Shown: in pieces, positions 14,734-22,009 of the stretch
Layout: each line of letters begins with the position of its first letter
Position numbering within the stretch: position 1 is the first letter of the stretch
Assembly (NCBI GenBank): GCA_023458215.1
Contig: JAEXAJ010000032.1
Span: 1-32,636, forward strand
Length of the DNA: 32,636 bases
From: Bacteroidota bacterium
GTDB taxonomy: Bacteria; Bacteroidota; Bacteroidia; Bacteroidales; Bacteroidaceae
Direction of reading: 5' to 3'
Notes under the pieces: generated by a model
The model's input: the letters and a program-made list of their open reading frames with translations, nothing else
The model's database searches: none
Told to the model about the DNA's origin: nothing
Made by a program: the position numbers and the translations under genes

Positions 14734-15999
14734 ATGGATGAAAACGTACTAAACAAACTCAAGATACTGGCAGAGTCGGCAAAGTATGACGTCTCTTGTT
14801 CCTCCAGTGGCACGGTGCGCTCCAATAAAGCGGGCATGCTGGGCAATACCGTAGGCGGTTGGGGCATTTGTCACAGCTTTGCCGAAGACGGACGTTGCAT
14901 CTCATTGCTCAAAGTAATGCTTACCAACTATTGCATTTACGATTGTGCCTATTGCATCAACCGTCGCTCCAACGATTTGCCGCGAGCCACTCTCTCAGTG
15001 AGCGAGCTGGTAGATCTTACCATGGAATTCTATCGTCGTAATTACATAGAAGGGTTGTTCCTTAGCAGCGGAGTCATACGAAACCCCGACTACACCATGG
15101 AACGCCTTGTCCGCGTAGCCAAAGACTTGCGCACCATCCACCGTTTCAATGGCTATATTCATCTGAAAAGTATTCCCGGTGCCAGTCGTGAGTTGGTGCG
15201 TGAAGCCGGACTGTATGCCGACCGTCTCAGCGTGAATGTGGAAATCCCCAAAGAAGAAAATCTCAAAATGCTGGCTCCCGAGAAAGACCATAAAAGTGTA
15301 TATGCCCCCATGCGGTACATCCAGCAGGGAGTAATCGAAAGCTCGGAAGAACGGAAGAAGCATCGTCACGCCCCTCGTTTTGCTCCTGCCGGGCAAAGTA
15401 CGCAGATGATTGTAGGGGCTACTGCAGAAACGGACAAAGATATCCTTTACCTCTCGAACGCTCTCTACCGCGGACCTTCCATGCGGCGCGTCTATTATTC
15501 CGGTTATATCTCCGTGAATACATACGATACCCGCCTGCCGGCATTAAAGCAACCGCCTTTGGTGCGCGAAAATCGCCTGTATCAAGCAGACTGGCTGATG
15601 CGTTTCTATCAATTCAAAGTGGAGGAGATTGTGGACGACGCTTACCCTGACCTTGACCTGGAGATAGATCCTAAGTTATCGTGGGCTTTGCGCCATCCCG
15701 AATGTTTCCCGGTAGATGTGAACCGTGCAGATTACGAAATGCTGCTTCGCATACCGGGCGTCGGCGTGAAATCGGCTCGTTTGATTGTTGCTTCCCGCCG
15801 TTTCTCCAAATTGGGCTTTTATGAACTGAAGAAGATAGGCATTGTGATGAAGAAAGCACAATACTTCATTACCTGTAACGAACTACCCATGCGCACGGTC
15901 AATGAATTGACGCCGCAAGGAGTGCGTAGTTTGCTGATTGCTAAACCCGGTAAAAAGAAAGTGGACGAGCGCCAACTATTGCTCGATTTTGGTGAATGA
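14734..15999 (+). CDS. Putative DNA modification/repair radical SAM protein (TIGR03916-like)
   Basis: 421 aa from ATG 14734; a longer frame reaching back to 14680 crosses the histone terminator and promoter and is rejected. The radical SAM motif is Cys67, Cys71 and Cys74 (CIYDCAYC), preceded by an unusual N-terminal SCSSSGTVRS and GGWGICHSFAEDGRC, which add four Cys residues that could hold a second cluster. A helix-hairpin-helix (IPGVGVKSA, 340-348, inside 325-372) gives non-specific DNA binding. This layout matches the family paired with DUF4130/uracil-DNA glycosylase proteins; its reaction is unknown. The stop overlaps the next gene start (ATGA, 15996-15999). Confidence 0.9.
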   Translation: MDENVLNKLKILAESAKYDVSCSSSGTVRSNKAGMLGNTVGGWGICHSFAEDGRCISLLKVMLTNYCIYDCAYCINRRSNDLPRATLSVSELVDLTMEFYRRNYIEGLFLSSGVIRNPDYTMERLVRVAKDLRTIHRFNGYIHLKSIPGASRELVREAGLYADRLSVNVEIPKEENLKMLAPEKDHKSVYAPMRYIQQGVIESSEERKKHRHAPRFAPAGQSTQMIVGATAETDKDILYLSNALYRGPSMRRVYYSGYISVNTYDTRLPALKQPPLVRENRLYQADWLMRFYQFKVEEIVDDAYPDLDLEIDPKLSWALRHPECFPVDVNRADYEMLLRIPGVGVKSARLIVASRRFSKLGFYELKKIGIVMKKAQYFITCNELPMRTVNELTPQGVRSLLIAKPGKKKVDERQLLLDFGE

Positions 16000-16766
16000 A
16001 TATCTTTCTGTTCGATAATACCTTTGAGGGATTGTTGACTTCTGTTTTCGAAGCTTATTCCCGTCGCACTTTTCCTGATATACTGCTTGTAGAGGGAGAG
16101 CCGCTTCCCTTGTTTTATGATGAGGCTTTCACCGTAATCACTGATAGGGAAAAAGCCGACCGTGTATGGCGCGGATTGCAGAAGAAGCTGTCTCTATCGG
16201 CCTTGAGCTGCCTTGCCGAATGCTGGTTGGCCGAGGAACCCGAAACGGCTTTGCTGCTATTCCGCTATATCCGCAAGGCTATCGATGCCGCCCGTTCCAT
16301 CGAGACAAACTTTGCTGACCCCGATGTACTGGAATTCTCACGTATGTGGAAGCGGGTAGATTGGGAGCGTTTGCGTCTGTTGCAATTCGTCCGTTTCCAG
16401 AAAGCGGCGGATGGCACTTTCTTTGCTGCCGTAGAACCCGAAAAGAATGCACTCCCTCTGGCTATCGACCACTTTAAAGACCGCTATGCCGATCAGCGCT
16501 GGATCATCTATGATATTAAACGGGCTTATGGCTATTATTACGATTTAAAGGAAGTGCGGCAAGTGAACTTTGATGAGAACAGCCGGGAGTCCCACCTCGT
16601 TACCGGTATGCTGGACGAGAGCTTGATGGATAAAGACGAAAAACTCTTCCAGTCTCTTTGGAAAACCTATTTCAAAGCAATCTGTATTAAGGAACGACTC
16701 AATCCCAGAAAGCACAAGCAAGATATGCCGGTGCGTTATTGGAAACACATGACGGAAAAACAATAG
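15996..16766 (+). CDS. TIGR03915-like DNA metabolism protein (DUF4130)
   Basis: 256 aa, soluble. It opens MNIFLFDNTFEGLLTSVFEA, the typical start of the DUF4130 family, and continues with ESHLVTGML and WKTYFKAICIKERLNPRKHK near the end. In the family this protein is strictly paired with the radical SAM protein encoded here just upstream, with which it shares a four-base overlap. In many bacteria a uracil-DNA glycosylase domain is fused to its C-terminus; here the protein ends at the DUF4130 part, so a separate glycosylase would be needed if that activity is part of the system. Function is predicted, not shown. Confidence 0.9.
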   Translation: MNIFLFDNTFEGLLTSVFEAYSRRTFPDILLVEGEPLPLFYDEAFTVITDREKADRVWRGLQKKLSLSALSCLAECWLAEEPETALLLFRYIRKAIDAARSIETNFADPDVLEFSRMWKRVDWERLRLLQFVRFQKAADGTFFAAVEPEKNALPLAIDHFKDRYADQRWIIYDIKRAYGYYYDLKEVRQVNFDENSRESHLVTGMLDESLMDKDEKLFQSLWKTYFKAICIKERLNPRKHKQDMPVRYWKHMTEKQ

Positions 16767-16772
16767 GAAGTT

Positions 16773-17441
16773 CTATTCAATCCTTTCCACACTGACTTCA
16801 GGGAATTCTTGTATTAGCTGCAACAAATGTCCTTCGTCGTGGCTTTTCTTTGATTTAATAACCATTGTGACTTGATAATTGATGTTATCTCCTTGTCCCT
16901 GTTTCTTCATATTATAAGATACAATCATATAATCCCGGGAGTTGAAGCGTTCCGAAACTTCTTTGAGAGTCGCTTTATTATGAGTGGAAAATGTAATTGA
17001 AGAGCTTTTCATTCCGATACTTTTGAATATAATGCTAAGAAGCTCAAGCCCGGCCAATGTCAGCAACGTAGCAGCAATGCTGATGGTATACATACCCGCA
17101 CCTACAGCTAGTCCGATGCCGGCAGTTGCCCAAATGCCGGCAGCCGTTGTCAGCCCCCGCACTATTTGTTTTTGGAAGATAATGGTACCTGCACCGATAA
17201 ACCCGATGCCACTAACCACTTGGGCGGCTACACGGCTGGGGTCTAACGTTACACTACTTTCTTTGATTATCTCCTGAAAACCATATTGAGATACAATCAT
17301 GATAAGTGCACTTCCCAAGGATACCAAAAAATGAGTTCGGTAGCCTGCCTCTTTAGCGCGGTATTCCCTATCCAGTCCGATAATGGCTCCTAATATACCT
17401 GCTACCAATAGTCTGAGTACAAAGTCGAAGTTTAACATCAT
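16773..17441 (-). CDS. MgtC/SapB family membrane protein
   Basis: 222 aa. Five hydrophobic segments in the first 140 residues with the family pattern LLVAGILGAIIGLDREYR (Asp and Arg conserved), YRTHFLVSLGSAL, VVSGIGFIGAGTI and VRGLTTAAGIWATAGIG, then a soluble C-terminal domain (about 150-222) of the ACT-like type. MgtC proteins act in the inner membrane; in pathogens they modulate F-ATPase and magnesium adaptation, but the role in Bacteroides is not known. The ATG is 19 bases after the stop of the lytic transglycosylase gene, so the two are probably cotranscribed. It ends six bases from the convergent DUF4130 gene. Confidence 0.92.
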   Translation of the reverse strand: MMLNFDFVLRLLVAGILGAIIGLDREYRAKEAGYRTHFLVSLGSALIMIVSQYGFQEIIKESSVTLDPSRVAAQVVSGIGFIGAGTIIFQKQIVRGLTTAAGIWATAGIGLAVGAGMYTISIAATLLTLAGLELLSIIFKSIGMKSSSITFSTHNKATLKEVSERFNSRDYMIVSYNMKKQGQGDNINYQVTMVIKSKKSHDEGHLLQLIQEFPEVSVERIE

Positions 17442-17460
17442 AATTTATCCTCACTTTCTT

Positions 17461-18441
17461 TTAGTCTATCACCCAATTCTTATTATGAGGCACTGTTTTC
17501 TTCGGATCATAATGCATGCCCGCTTGTGTCGGTATTTTTAAGACATACGTACGACCGCTTTTATTCATTAACGAAGTATCGCGCAGCCACGGATTGGCAT
17601 CTTTTAGTTGGGCAAAAGTAATGCCATTGTCCTTGGCATATTTGGCAAGGTCAGCGATACCTGTAGTTACCGTTACTTCCGTGTAAGGGATAGGCGGATA
17701 AAGATGTTCCCGCTTTAGCAGAAAACCGTATTGCTGCGGATTGTTGATGACTGCTTTGGCCGCTAGCAGGCGGAACATGTAACGGGAAGTCTCTTCGACC
17801 AACCACAAATCGACTGCCTGATCTACCATTTGCTTTTCCAATTGCGAAGAGATACGACCTTGACCGGCATTATATGCAGCAGCTACACAGAGCCAGTTGC
17901 CATATTTATTGTAGGCTTGTTTCAGGTATTTGCATGCGGCTTTTGTCTCTTCTTCGATAAAGTAACGTTCGTCAACGCTGTTATTAACTTCCAAACCGAA
18001 TTCTTTTCCGGTGACAGGCATGAACTGCCATAATCCGGCGGCACCTGCGGGAGATTTGGCCAGCGGGTTAAGGCTGCTTTCGATAACGGCCAGGTATTTG
18101 AAGTCATCGGGTATGCCATTGGCCTTTAGTATGGGTTCTATGACCGGAAAATAGCGGTTTGCCCGCTTTACGATAAGCATTGTAGTAGAATGCATATAAG
18201 TAAAAGACATCAATTCGCGATCCATACGTTCGCGATGGTCGTAGCGTTTCAAGTCTATATTTTGTCCGGCAAAGCTTGTTTGATCCGGTACGGTGGGAGA
18301 GGTGACACAATACGGAACTTCCGATTTGACAGAGTCACGTTCGGGGTTCAGCGTACTGCTACCCGCAAGGAAGGGCAGGGTAGAGCCTACGCACAAAGCA
18401 ATGGCCGCTGTAGCCAGGATATATCTTGAATTTCTTTTCAT
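17461..18441 (-). CDS. Membrane-bound lytic transglycosylase (SLT domain, MltD-like) with LysM-like tail
   Basis: 326 aa from ATG 18441, chosen because it begins the signal sequence MKRNSRYILATAAIALCVG directly (an upstream start at 18453 adds only four residues). The SLT catalytic domain covers about 95-240: catalytic Glu121 in AVIESSLNP, then SPAGAAGLWQFMPVTG and AAAYNAGQGRI, all standard family blocks. The C-terminal part (about 265-315, TTGIADLAKYAKDNGITFAQL) resembles a LysM peptidoglycan-binding domain. It cleaves peptidoglycan strands with anhydromuramic acid formation, in the periplasm. It lies 42 bases after the SDR gene and 19 before mgtC. Confidence 0.9.
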   Translation of the reverse strand: MKRNSRYILATAAIALCVGSTLPFLAGSSTLNPERDSVKSEVPYCVTSPTVPDQTSFAGQNIDLKRYDHRERMDRELMSFTYMHSTTMLIVKRANRYFPVIEPILKANGIPDDFKYLAVIESSLNPLAKSPAGAAGLWQFMPVTGKEFGLEVNNSVDERYFIEEETKAACKYLKQAYNKYGNWLCVAAAYNAGQGRISSQLEKQMVDQAVDLWLVEETSRYMFRLLAAKAVINNPQQYGFLLKREHLYPPIPYTEVTVTTGIADLAKYAKDNGITFAQLKDANPWLRDTSLMNKSGRTYVLKIPTQAGMHYDPKKTVPHNKNWVID

Positions 18442-18483
18442 AATTGGACACATGTTTCTGTTTGTTAGCGTAAAGATACGAAT

Positions 18484-19209
18484 TCAATTTTTTATAGGCA
18501 ACCTTTCCCATAGCCATCGTGGGATCATGCGCCAGAAAAACACCAATATCCGGTAGCGGACATCTATCACAACTACGCGCTTTTTCTTGTTTAAAGCTCT
18601 GATGATCTGCTGTGCTACACGGTCTGCTTGCATCAGCATTGGGTATTTGCCGTTTTTAAGTAAATCGGTGGCTACAAATCCCGGTCGAATGTCTGTAAAC
18701 AGGATATTGAGGTGTTGCATCTTTGATAGTTGCGCTAAAGCATCCACGTATGTGTTCTGAAACCGCTTGGTGGCCGAATAGGCAGGAGCAATTCCCAATC
18801 CTTTGGTACCTGCAATAGAACTGATAACAGCAATATGCCCTCCTTTATTTCCCTTGAAATAACTGAAAGCTGCTGCCACCATACGGATAAAACCTTCTAC
18901 ATTAGTGCTGGCGGTATTCAGTTCCACTTCCGGGTTTAAATCCAGATTTTGGTAGCCAATTCCTGAACTGAGGAAAAACAGATCCATTCCTCCCAGCTTC
19001 TCTATCAGCCGATGCAAATGTAAGGTAGCATCTTCTTGGGTTACATCCAGTTTTTCTATTTCTACTTGGTTTGGAGAGATGGTTTTCATCTGCTGTAAAG
19101 CATTCTCTCTCCTGCCGGCAATGCCGATTTGCCAACCCTGTTGTATCAGTAATTTGGCTACTTCTTGTCCGATGCCCGAGGTGGCACCTATAATGATGGC
19201 TCGTTTCAT
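18484..19209 (-). CDS. Short-chain dehydrogenase/reductase (SDR)
   Basis: 241 aa from ATG 19209; a longer frame from 19236 would include the promoter. Rossmann motif GATSGIG at 8-14, NAG-position SSGIG at 81-85, catalytic Ser131 region (VISSIAGT), Tyr144 and Lys148 (YSATK), and PGFVATD after the active site, so it should be a working NAD(P)-dependent oxidoreductase. The C-terminal part has a hydrophobic, Trp-rich stretch (YRILVFFWRMIPRWLWERL), which suggests membrane association. The substrate cannot be read. A -7 box (TACCTTTG) ends five bases before the ATG; it is divergent from the MaoC gene. Confidence 0.9.
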   Translation of the reverse strand: MKRAIIIGATSGIGQEVAKLLIQQGWQIGIAGRRENALQQMKTISPNQVEIEKLDVTQEDATLHLHRLIEKLGGMDLFFLSSGIGYQNLDLNPEVELNTASTNVEGFIRMVAAAFSYFKGNKGGHIAVISSIAGTKGLGIAPAYSATKRFQNTYVDALAQLSKMQHLNILFTDIRPGFVATDLLKNGKYPMLMQADRVAQQIIRALNKKKRVVVIDVRYRILVFFWRMIPRWLWERLPIKN

Positions 19210-19214
19210 GGTAA

Positions 19215-19222
19215 CAAAGGTA
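19215..19222 (-). promoter_or_regulatory. -7 promoter element of the SDR gene
   Basis: TACCTTTG on the minus strand, five bases upstream of the ATG at 19209. It lies back to back with the MaoC promoter (19230-19260). Confidence 0.5.
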
Positions 19223-19229
19223 CATTTTT

Positions 19230-19260
19230 TTTGCACTTGTGGAAATTAGAAGTATATTTG
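19230..19260 (+). promoter_or_regulatory. Promoter of the MaoC-family gene
   Basis: TTTG (19230-19233), 19 bases, TATATTTG (19253-19260); full consensus match, 34 bases before the ATG at 19295. Confidence 0.7.
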
Positions 19261-19294
19261 TTTCCATTTTAATACATCAAATAAATAGAGAATA

Positions 19295-19759
19295 ATGGAA
19301 AAAGTGATTATCAATTCGTATGAGGATTTTGAAAAGCTGGTAGGCCGGCAAATTGGTGTTTCTGAATATGTGGATCTTCCGCAAGAGCGTATCAATCTCT
19401 TTGCCGATGCTACATTAGACCACCAGTGGATTCATGTCGATACGGAGCGCGCCAAGGTAGAAAGCCCTTTCAATAGCACTATTGCACATGGTTATCTGAC
19501 ATTGTCCATGTTACCTTATCTGTGGAATCAGATCATTGAAGTGAACAATTTGAAGATGATGATTAATTATGGCATTGATAAGATGAAGTTCGGTCAGGCC
19601 GTATTGTCGGGACAAAGCATCCGTCTGGTAGCCAGCCTGCAATCTTTGGCGAATCTGCGTGGAGTGGCAAAAGCTGAAATTAAGTTTGCTATCGAGATTC
19701 AGGGTGAGAAGAAGAAAGCGCTCGAAGGAGTGGCTGTTTTCCTATATTATTTCAATTGA
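19295..19759 (+). CDS. MaoC-like (R)-specific enoyl-CoA hydratase/dehydratase family protein
   Basis: 154 aa, one hot-dog fold. The hydratase-2 signature is present: FADATLDHQWIHVD with Asp42 and His47, then AHGYLTLS with His65-Gly66. These residues hydrate or dehydrate CoA- or ACP-linked acyl substrates. Length and start (EDFEKLVGRQIGVSEYV) match NodN/MaoC proteins such as the (R)-hydratases. The substrate is unknown. It has its own promoter, divergent from the SDR gene; SDR and MaoC enzymes often act in one acyl pathway, which is inference here. It is followed after two bases by a small Cys-rich gene. Confidence 0.9.
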   Translation: MEKVIINSYEDFEKLVGRQIGVSEYVDLPQERINLFADATLDHQWIHVDTERAKVESPFNSTIAHGYLTLSMLPYLWNQIIEVNNLKMMINYGIDKMKFGQAVLSGQSIRLVASLQSLANLRGVAKAEIKFAIEIQGEKKKALEGVAVFLYYFN

Positions 19760-19761
19760 TT

Positions 19762-19968
19762 ATGCGTAAGATGGTTTGCCCCCAGTGTAAAGTGGGGGCA
19801 TTTTGTGTGATGAACAAGCAAGGAGAACGCTTGCCGGTATATGTTTCGGATAAAGGAGAAGTAGTTCCCAAGTATCCGGAGGCTTCACTGGAAGGTTATG
19901 ATTTGAACATAGTCTACTGTTTATGCTGTTCCTGGAAAGGTTCGCCGAATAGTTTGGTTAAATACTGA
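19762..19968 (+). CDS. Small Cys-rich (zinc-ribbon-like) hypothetical protein
   Basis: 68 aa from ATG 19762; a TTG start six bases earlier is possible but unneeded. Two Cys pairs (CPQC near residues 5-8, CLCC near 53-56) separated by about 45 residues look like a zinc ribbon. The rest (LPVYVSDKGEVVPKYPEASL) has no known motif. No function assigned. It starts two bases after the MaoC stop, so is probably cotranscribed. Its last 55 bases overlap the convergent YgbA-family gene on the other strand. Confidence 0.65.
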   Translation: MRKMVCPQCKVGAFCVMNKQGERLPVYVSDKGEVVPKYPEASLEGYDLNIVYCLCCSWKGSPNSLVKY

Positions 19969-20273
19969 TGCCCGTATTCCTTCCAAAGATGGCGGGTTGC
20001 TGCGATAGGATGATATAGCAGCATTCGCGGGCCTGAGAATTTCATCACCTCCTTCATTCGTTCTTTCATTTCCTGTTTGTAACAGTGGATGGGGCAGAGC
20101 CTACATGTAGGCTTTCCCTCTCCGAAAGGACAGCGGGTCAACTTGGTATGTGCAAATTCTAATAACTCACTACACCTCGGACATAGTTCTTTGTTCCCCT
20201 CTTTCTTTATGCAATAGAGACGAATCATGTGCTCAACAGTTTGCTTTTCTTTTTCTATACGTGTCCTGCCCAT
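19914..20273 (-). CDS. YgbA family (nitrous oxide-stimulated promoter) protein
   Basis: 119 aa. The family pattern is visible: RIEKEKQTVEHMIRLYC near the N-terminus, CPRCSELLEFAHTKLTRCPFG (Cys pair), then CRLCPIHCY and MLLYHPIAATRHL. Seven Cys residues suggest a metal-binding protein. The family (PF11756) is named from expression under nitrosative conditions in enteric bacteria; the molecular function is unknown. Its own -7 box (TATATTTG, 20305-20312) lies about 30 bases upstream. The 3' end overlaps the convergent 19762-19968 gene by 55 bases, so the two mRNAs are antisense to each other there. Confidence 0.88.
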   Translation of the reverse strand: MGRTRIEKEKQTVEHMIRLYCIKKEGNKELCPRCSELLEFAHTKLTRCPFGEGKPTCRLCPIHCYKQEMKERMKEVMKFSGPRMLLYHPIAATRHLWKEYGHQYLTKLFGEPFQEQHKQ

Positions 20274-20304
20274 CTATTATACTACCTTCTTTTTAAGTGA
20301 TGGG

Positions 20305-20312
20305 CAAATATA
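20305..20312 (-). promoter_or_regulatory. -7 promoter element of the YgbA-family gene
   Basis: TATATTTG on the minus strand, 31 bases before the ATG at 20273. No clear -33 box. Confidence 0.4.
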
Positions 20313-20412
20313 GTTTTTTATTTTGGTTGAAATAAGTTTTGTGCATATCCTTTTCAAACAAAACTTAAAGGGCACTGTTGTTGTCACTGTACAATTATAA
20401 TCTGAATAAGTT

Positions 20413-20895
20413 ATGAAAAAGTTGAGATTCTCTTTTCTGTTGCTGCTGTTGATTACATCAGTTTCTGTGTTTGCCGATTGGGCGCCTGCCAATGTTCAGG
20501 CATCCCTGAAAAAGTTATATCCTACGGCTAATGATATAGCCTGGTCGCGCGACTACGAATATTATGTGGCAGATTTTATGCTGAATGGCTTCGATACCAA
20601 GGTCTGGTTCAGTGCCGATGGCAAATGGGCTATGAAGCAGACCGACTGGGAAACAATGGATCAAGTCCCTGCTGCTGTATTCAATACCTTTTCGATGAGC
20701 CAATATGCCGGTGGAGAAGTGCAGAACGTAACTTTTGTGCAGTTCCCCGAATGGCAATCTATGGTAGCCATTGAGATCGGCATGTCTAACGTACAAACCA
20801 AATATCAGTTGCTTTTTACGGTAAATGGTGATTTGATACGTGCCCGCAACGTGACTTATATGTATAACATCTTGGGCGCAAATACTTTTTTATAG
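20413..20895 (+). CDS. Exported PepSY-like (DUF2874) protein
   Basis: 160 aa with signal peptide MKKLRFSFLLLLLITSVSVFA, cleaved before DWAPANVQ. The mature part matches the PepSY-like family PF11396: LKKLYPTANDIAWSRD, YYVADFMLNGFDTKVWFSADGKW, and a second half repeating the fold (VQNVTFVQFPEW, KYQLLFTVNGDLIRA). Such proteins are periplasmic, with a fold related to beta-lactamase inhibitor proteins; the ligand is unknown. The gene stands alone; no clear promoter or terminator is visible, and the fimbrial operon begins about 140 bases downstream. Confidence 0.85.
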   Translation: MKKLRFSFLLLLLITSVSVFADWAPANVQASLKKLYPTANDIAWSRDYEYYVADFMLNGFDTKVWFSADGKWAMKQTDWETMDQVPAAVFNTFSMSQYAGGEVQNVTFVQFPEWQSMVAIEIGMSNVQTKYQLLFTVNGDLIRARNVTYMYNILGANTFL

Positions 20896-21036
20896 TCATA
20901 AATCCCTTAAATACATTAAAATACAGTTTTATCGTCTATCAAAGGTAGGGTTCCTAAAACAAATGAGAGTACGTTTCGTTGATTCCGGAAAAATAAATTG
21001 GATGTACCAGAATCAAGAAAAGAATACTCTATTGTT

Positions 21037-21966
21037 ATGAACCCATTTAATAAAGACGGTTTATCCGTACGTATATCTATTCGGAAGCAGGTAGGTTATT
21101 ATCTCCTGCTTGCTCCGTTGTTACATTCTTCTTGCATTCACGATGATTTAGATTCGTGTCCCGCTTTACAGGTGCAACTCACTGTGACGGATAAGAACTA
21201 TTCCAACGTGGGTAGTGTGCCACAAGAAACTCAGAGAAGTGAAACTCTTGCTTTTAATGCATACATTCCCACCCTTTATTATGCTCTTCGCGATGCTGCT
21301 ACTGGCAATATTGTTGAAGAACAGGGAGTGCTCAACGTAACAGGTAGTGAACAGATTTTGCCCCTCAGCTTTGGCAACAGTTTACCTTTTGGCAAGTATG
21401 TACTGACCGTTTGGGGCGGACTGCCGGACAGCTTTTCACTTACAGATCGTTCTCTAACCAGTATTATACATAAAGGTACTCAGGAAGGAAGCGACATTTA
21501 TCTGGCGCATGACACACTACTGTACGATATCAACCATTATACTTATACACTAGGTATGAAGCGTGTCACCGGAAAACTCATTCTGGACGTGAACAATCTC
21601 CCGGCTTCCATACGCTATGCCAACAAGAGTATCAACAATATATTCCGGCAGGTAAATTCTCAATTTGCCTATGCCAATCCTATCACTGTAAGTAAGTCCG
21701 ATACTTGGGCACCTTCGGAGGAAATTGTGTTGCACACTAAACTTGCTCCATCAACAGGTGACCTCAAGTCCTTGTTGCACCTCGACTTTTATGATAATCC
21801 GTCGCTTGCAACCCCAACTCTTACTCCGAAAGATGTAAATGTGACCATGAATCGCAACCAACTGACCATACTAAAATATGTCTATGATGATAAAGCAAGA
21901 GACTTCAATATTTATATGTGGACAAATGATGGCTGGGAGATTATTAATGGCCTCGACATAAATTAA
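21037..21966 (+). CDS. FimB/Mfa2-like fimbrial anchor lipoprotein
   Basis: 309 aa from ATG 21037; a TTG frame to 20998 adds 13 residues without a signal feature. Lipoprotein signal ends at Cys33 (LLHSSC), followed by the family hallmark IHDDLDSCP, a conserved opening of FimB/Mfa2 anchor proteins, then beta-rich FNAYIPTLYYALRDAATGNI and FGKYVLTVWGGL. In type V pili of Bacteroidales the anchor is fixed in the outer membrane and ends polymerisation at the base. It is first in a four-gene run with the fimbrillins and tip protein. I found no clear promoter upstream. Only the fold, not exact subgroup, is certain. Confidence 0.85.
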   Translation: MNPFNKDGLSVRISIRKQVGYYLLLAPLLHSSCIHDDLDSCPALQVQLTVTDKNYSNVGSVPQETQRSETLAFNAYIPTLYYALRDAATGNIVEEQGVLNVTGSEQILPLSFGNSLPFGKYVLTVWGGLPDSFSLTDRSLTSIIHKGTQEGSDIYLAHDTLLYDINHYTYTLGMKRVTGKLILDVNNLPASIRYANKSINNIFRQVNSQFAYANPITVSKSDTWAPSEEIVLHTKLAPSTGDLKSLLHLDFYDNPSLATPTLTPKDVNVTMNRNQLTILKYVYDDKARDFNIYMWTNDGWEIINGLDIN

Positions 21967-22009
21967 ATGTGTTTTTTTACTGATTGTTTAATTCTAAAAC
22001 TTAACTAAA

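Noticed and set aside
20896..21036. Invertible promoter upstream of the fimbrial operon
   Set aside because: A TACCTTTG box faces the wrong way at 20940-20947 and phase-variable promoters are common in this group, but I found no flanking inverted repeats and no -33 box at the right distance.
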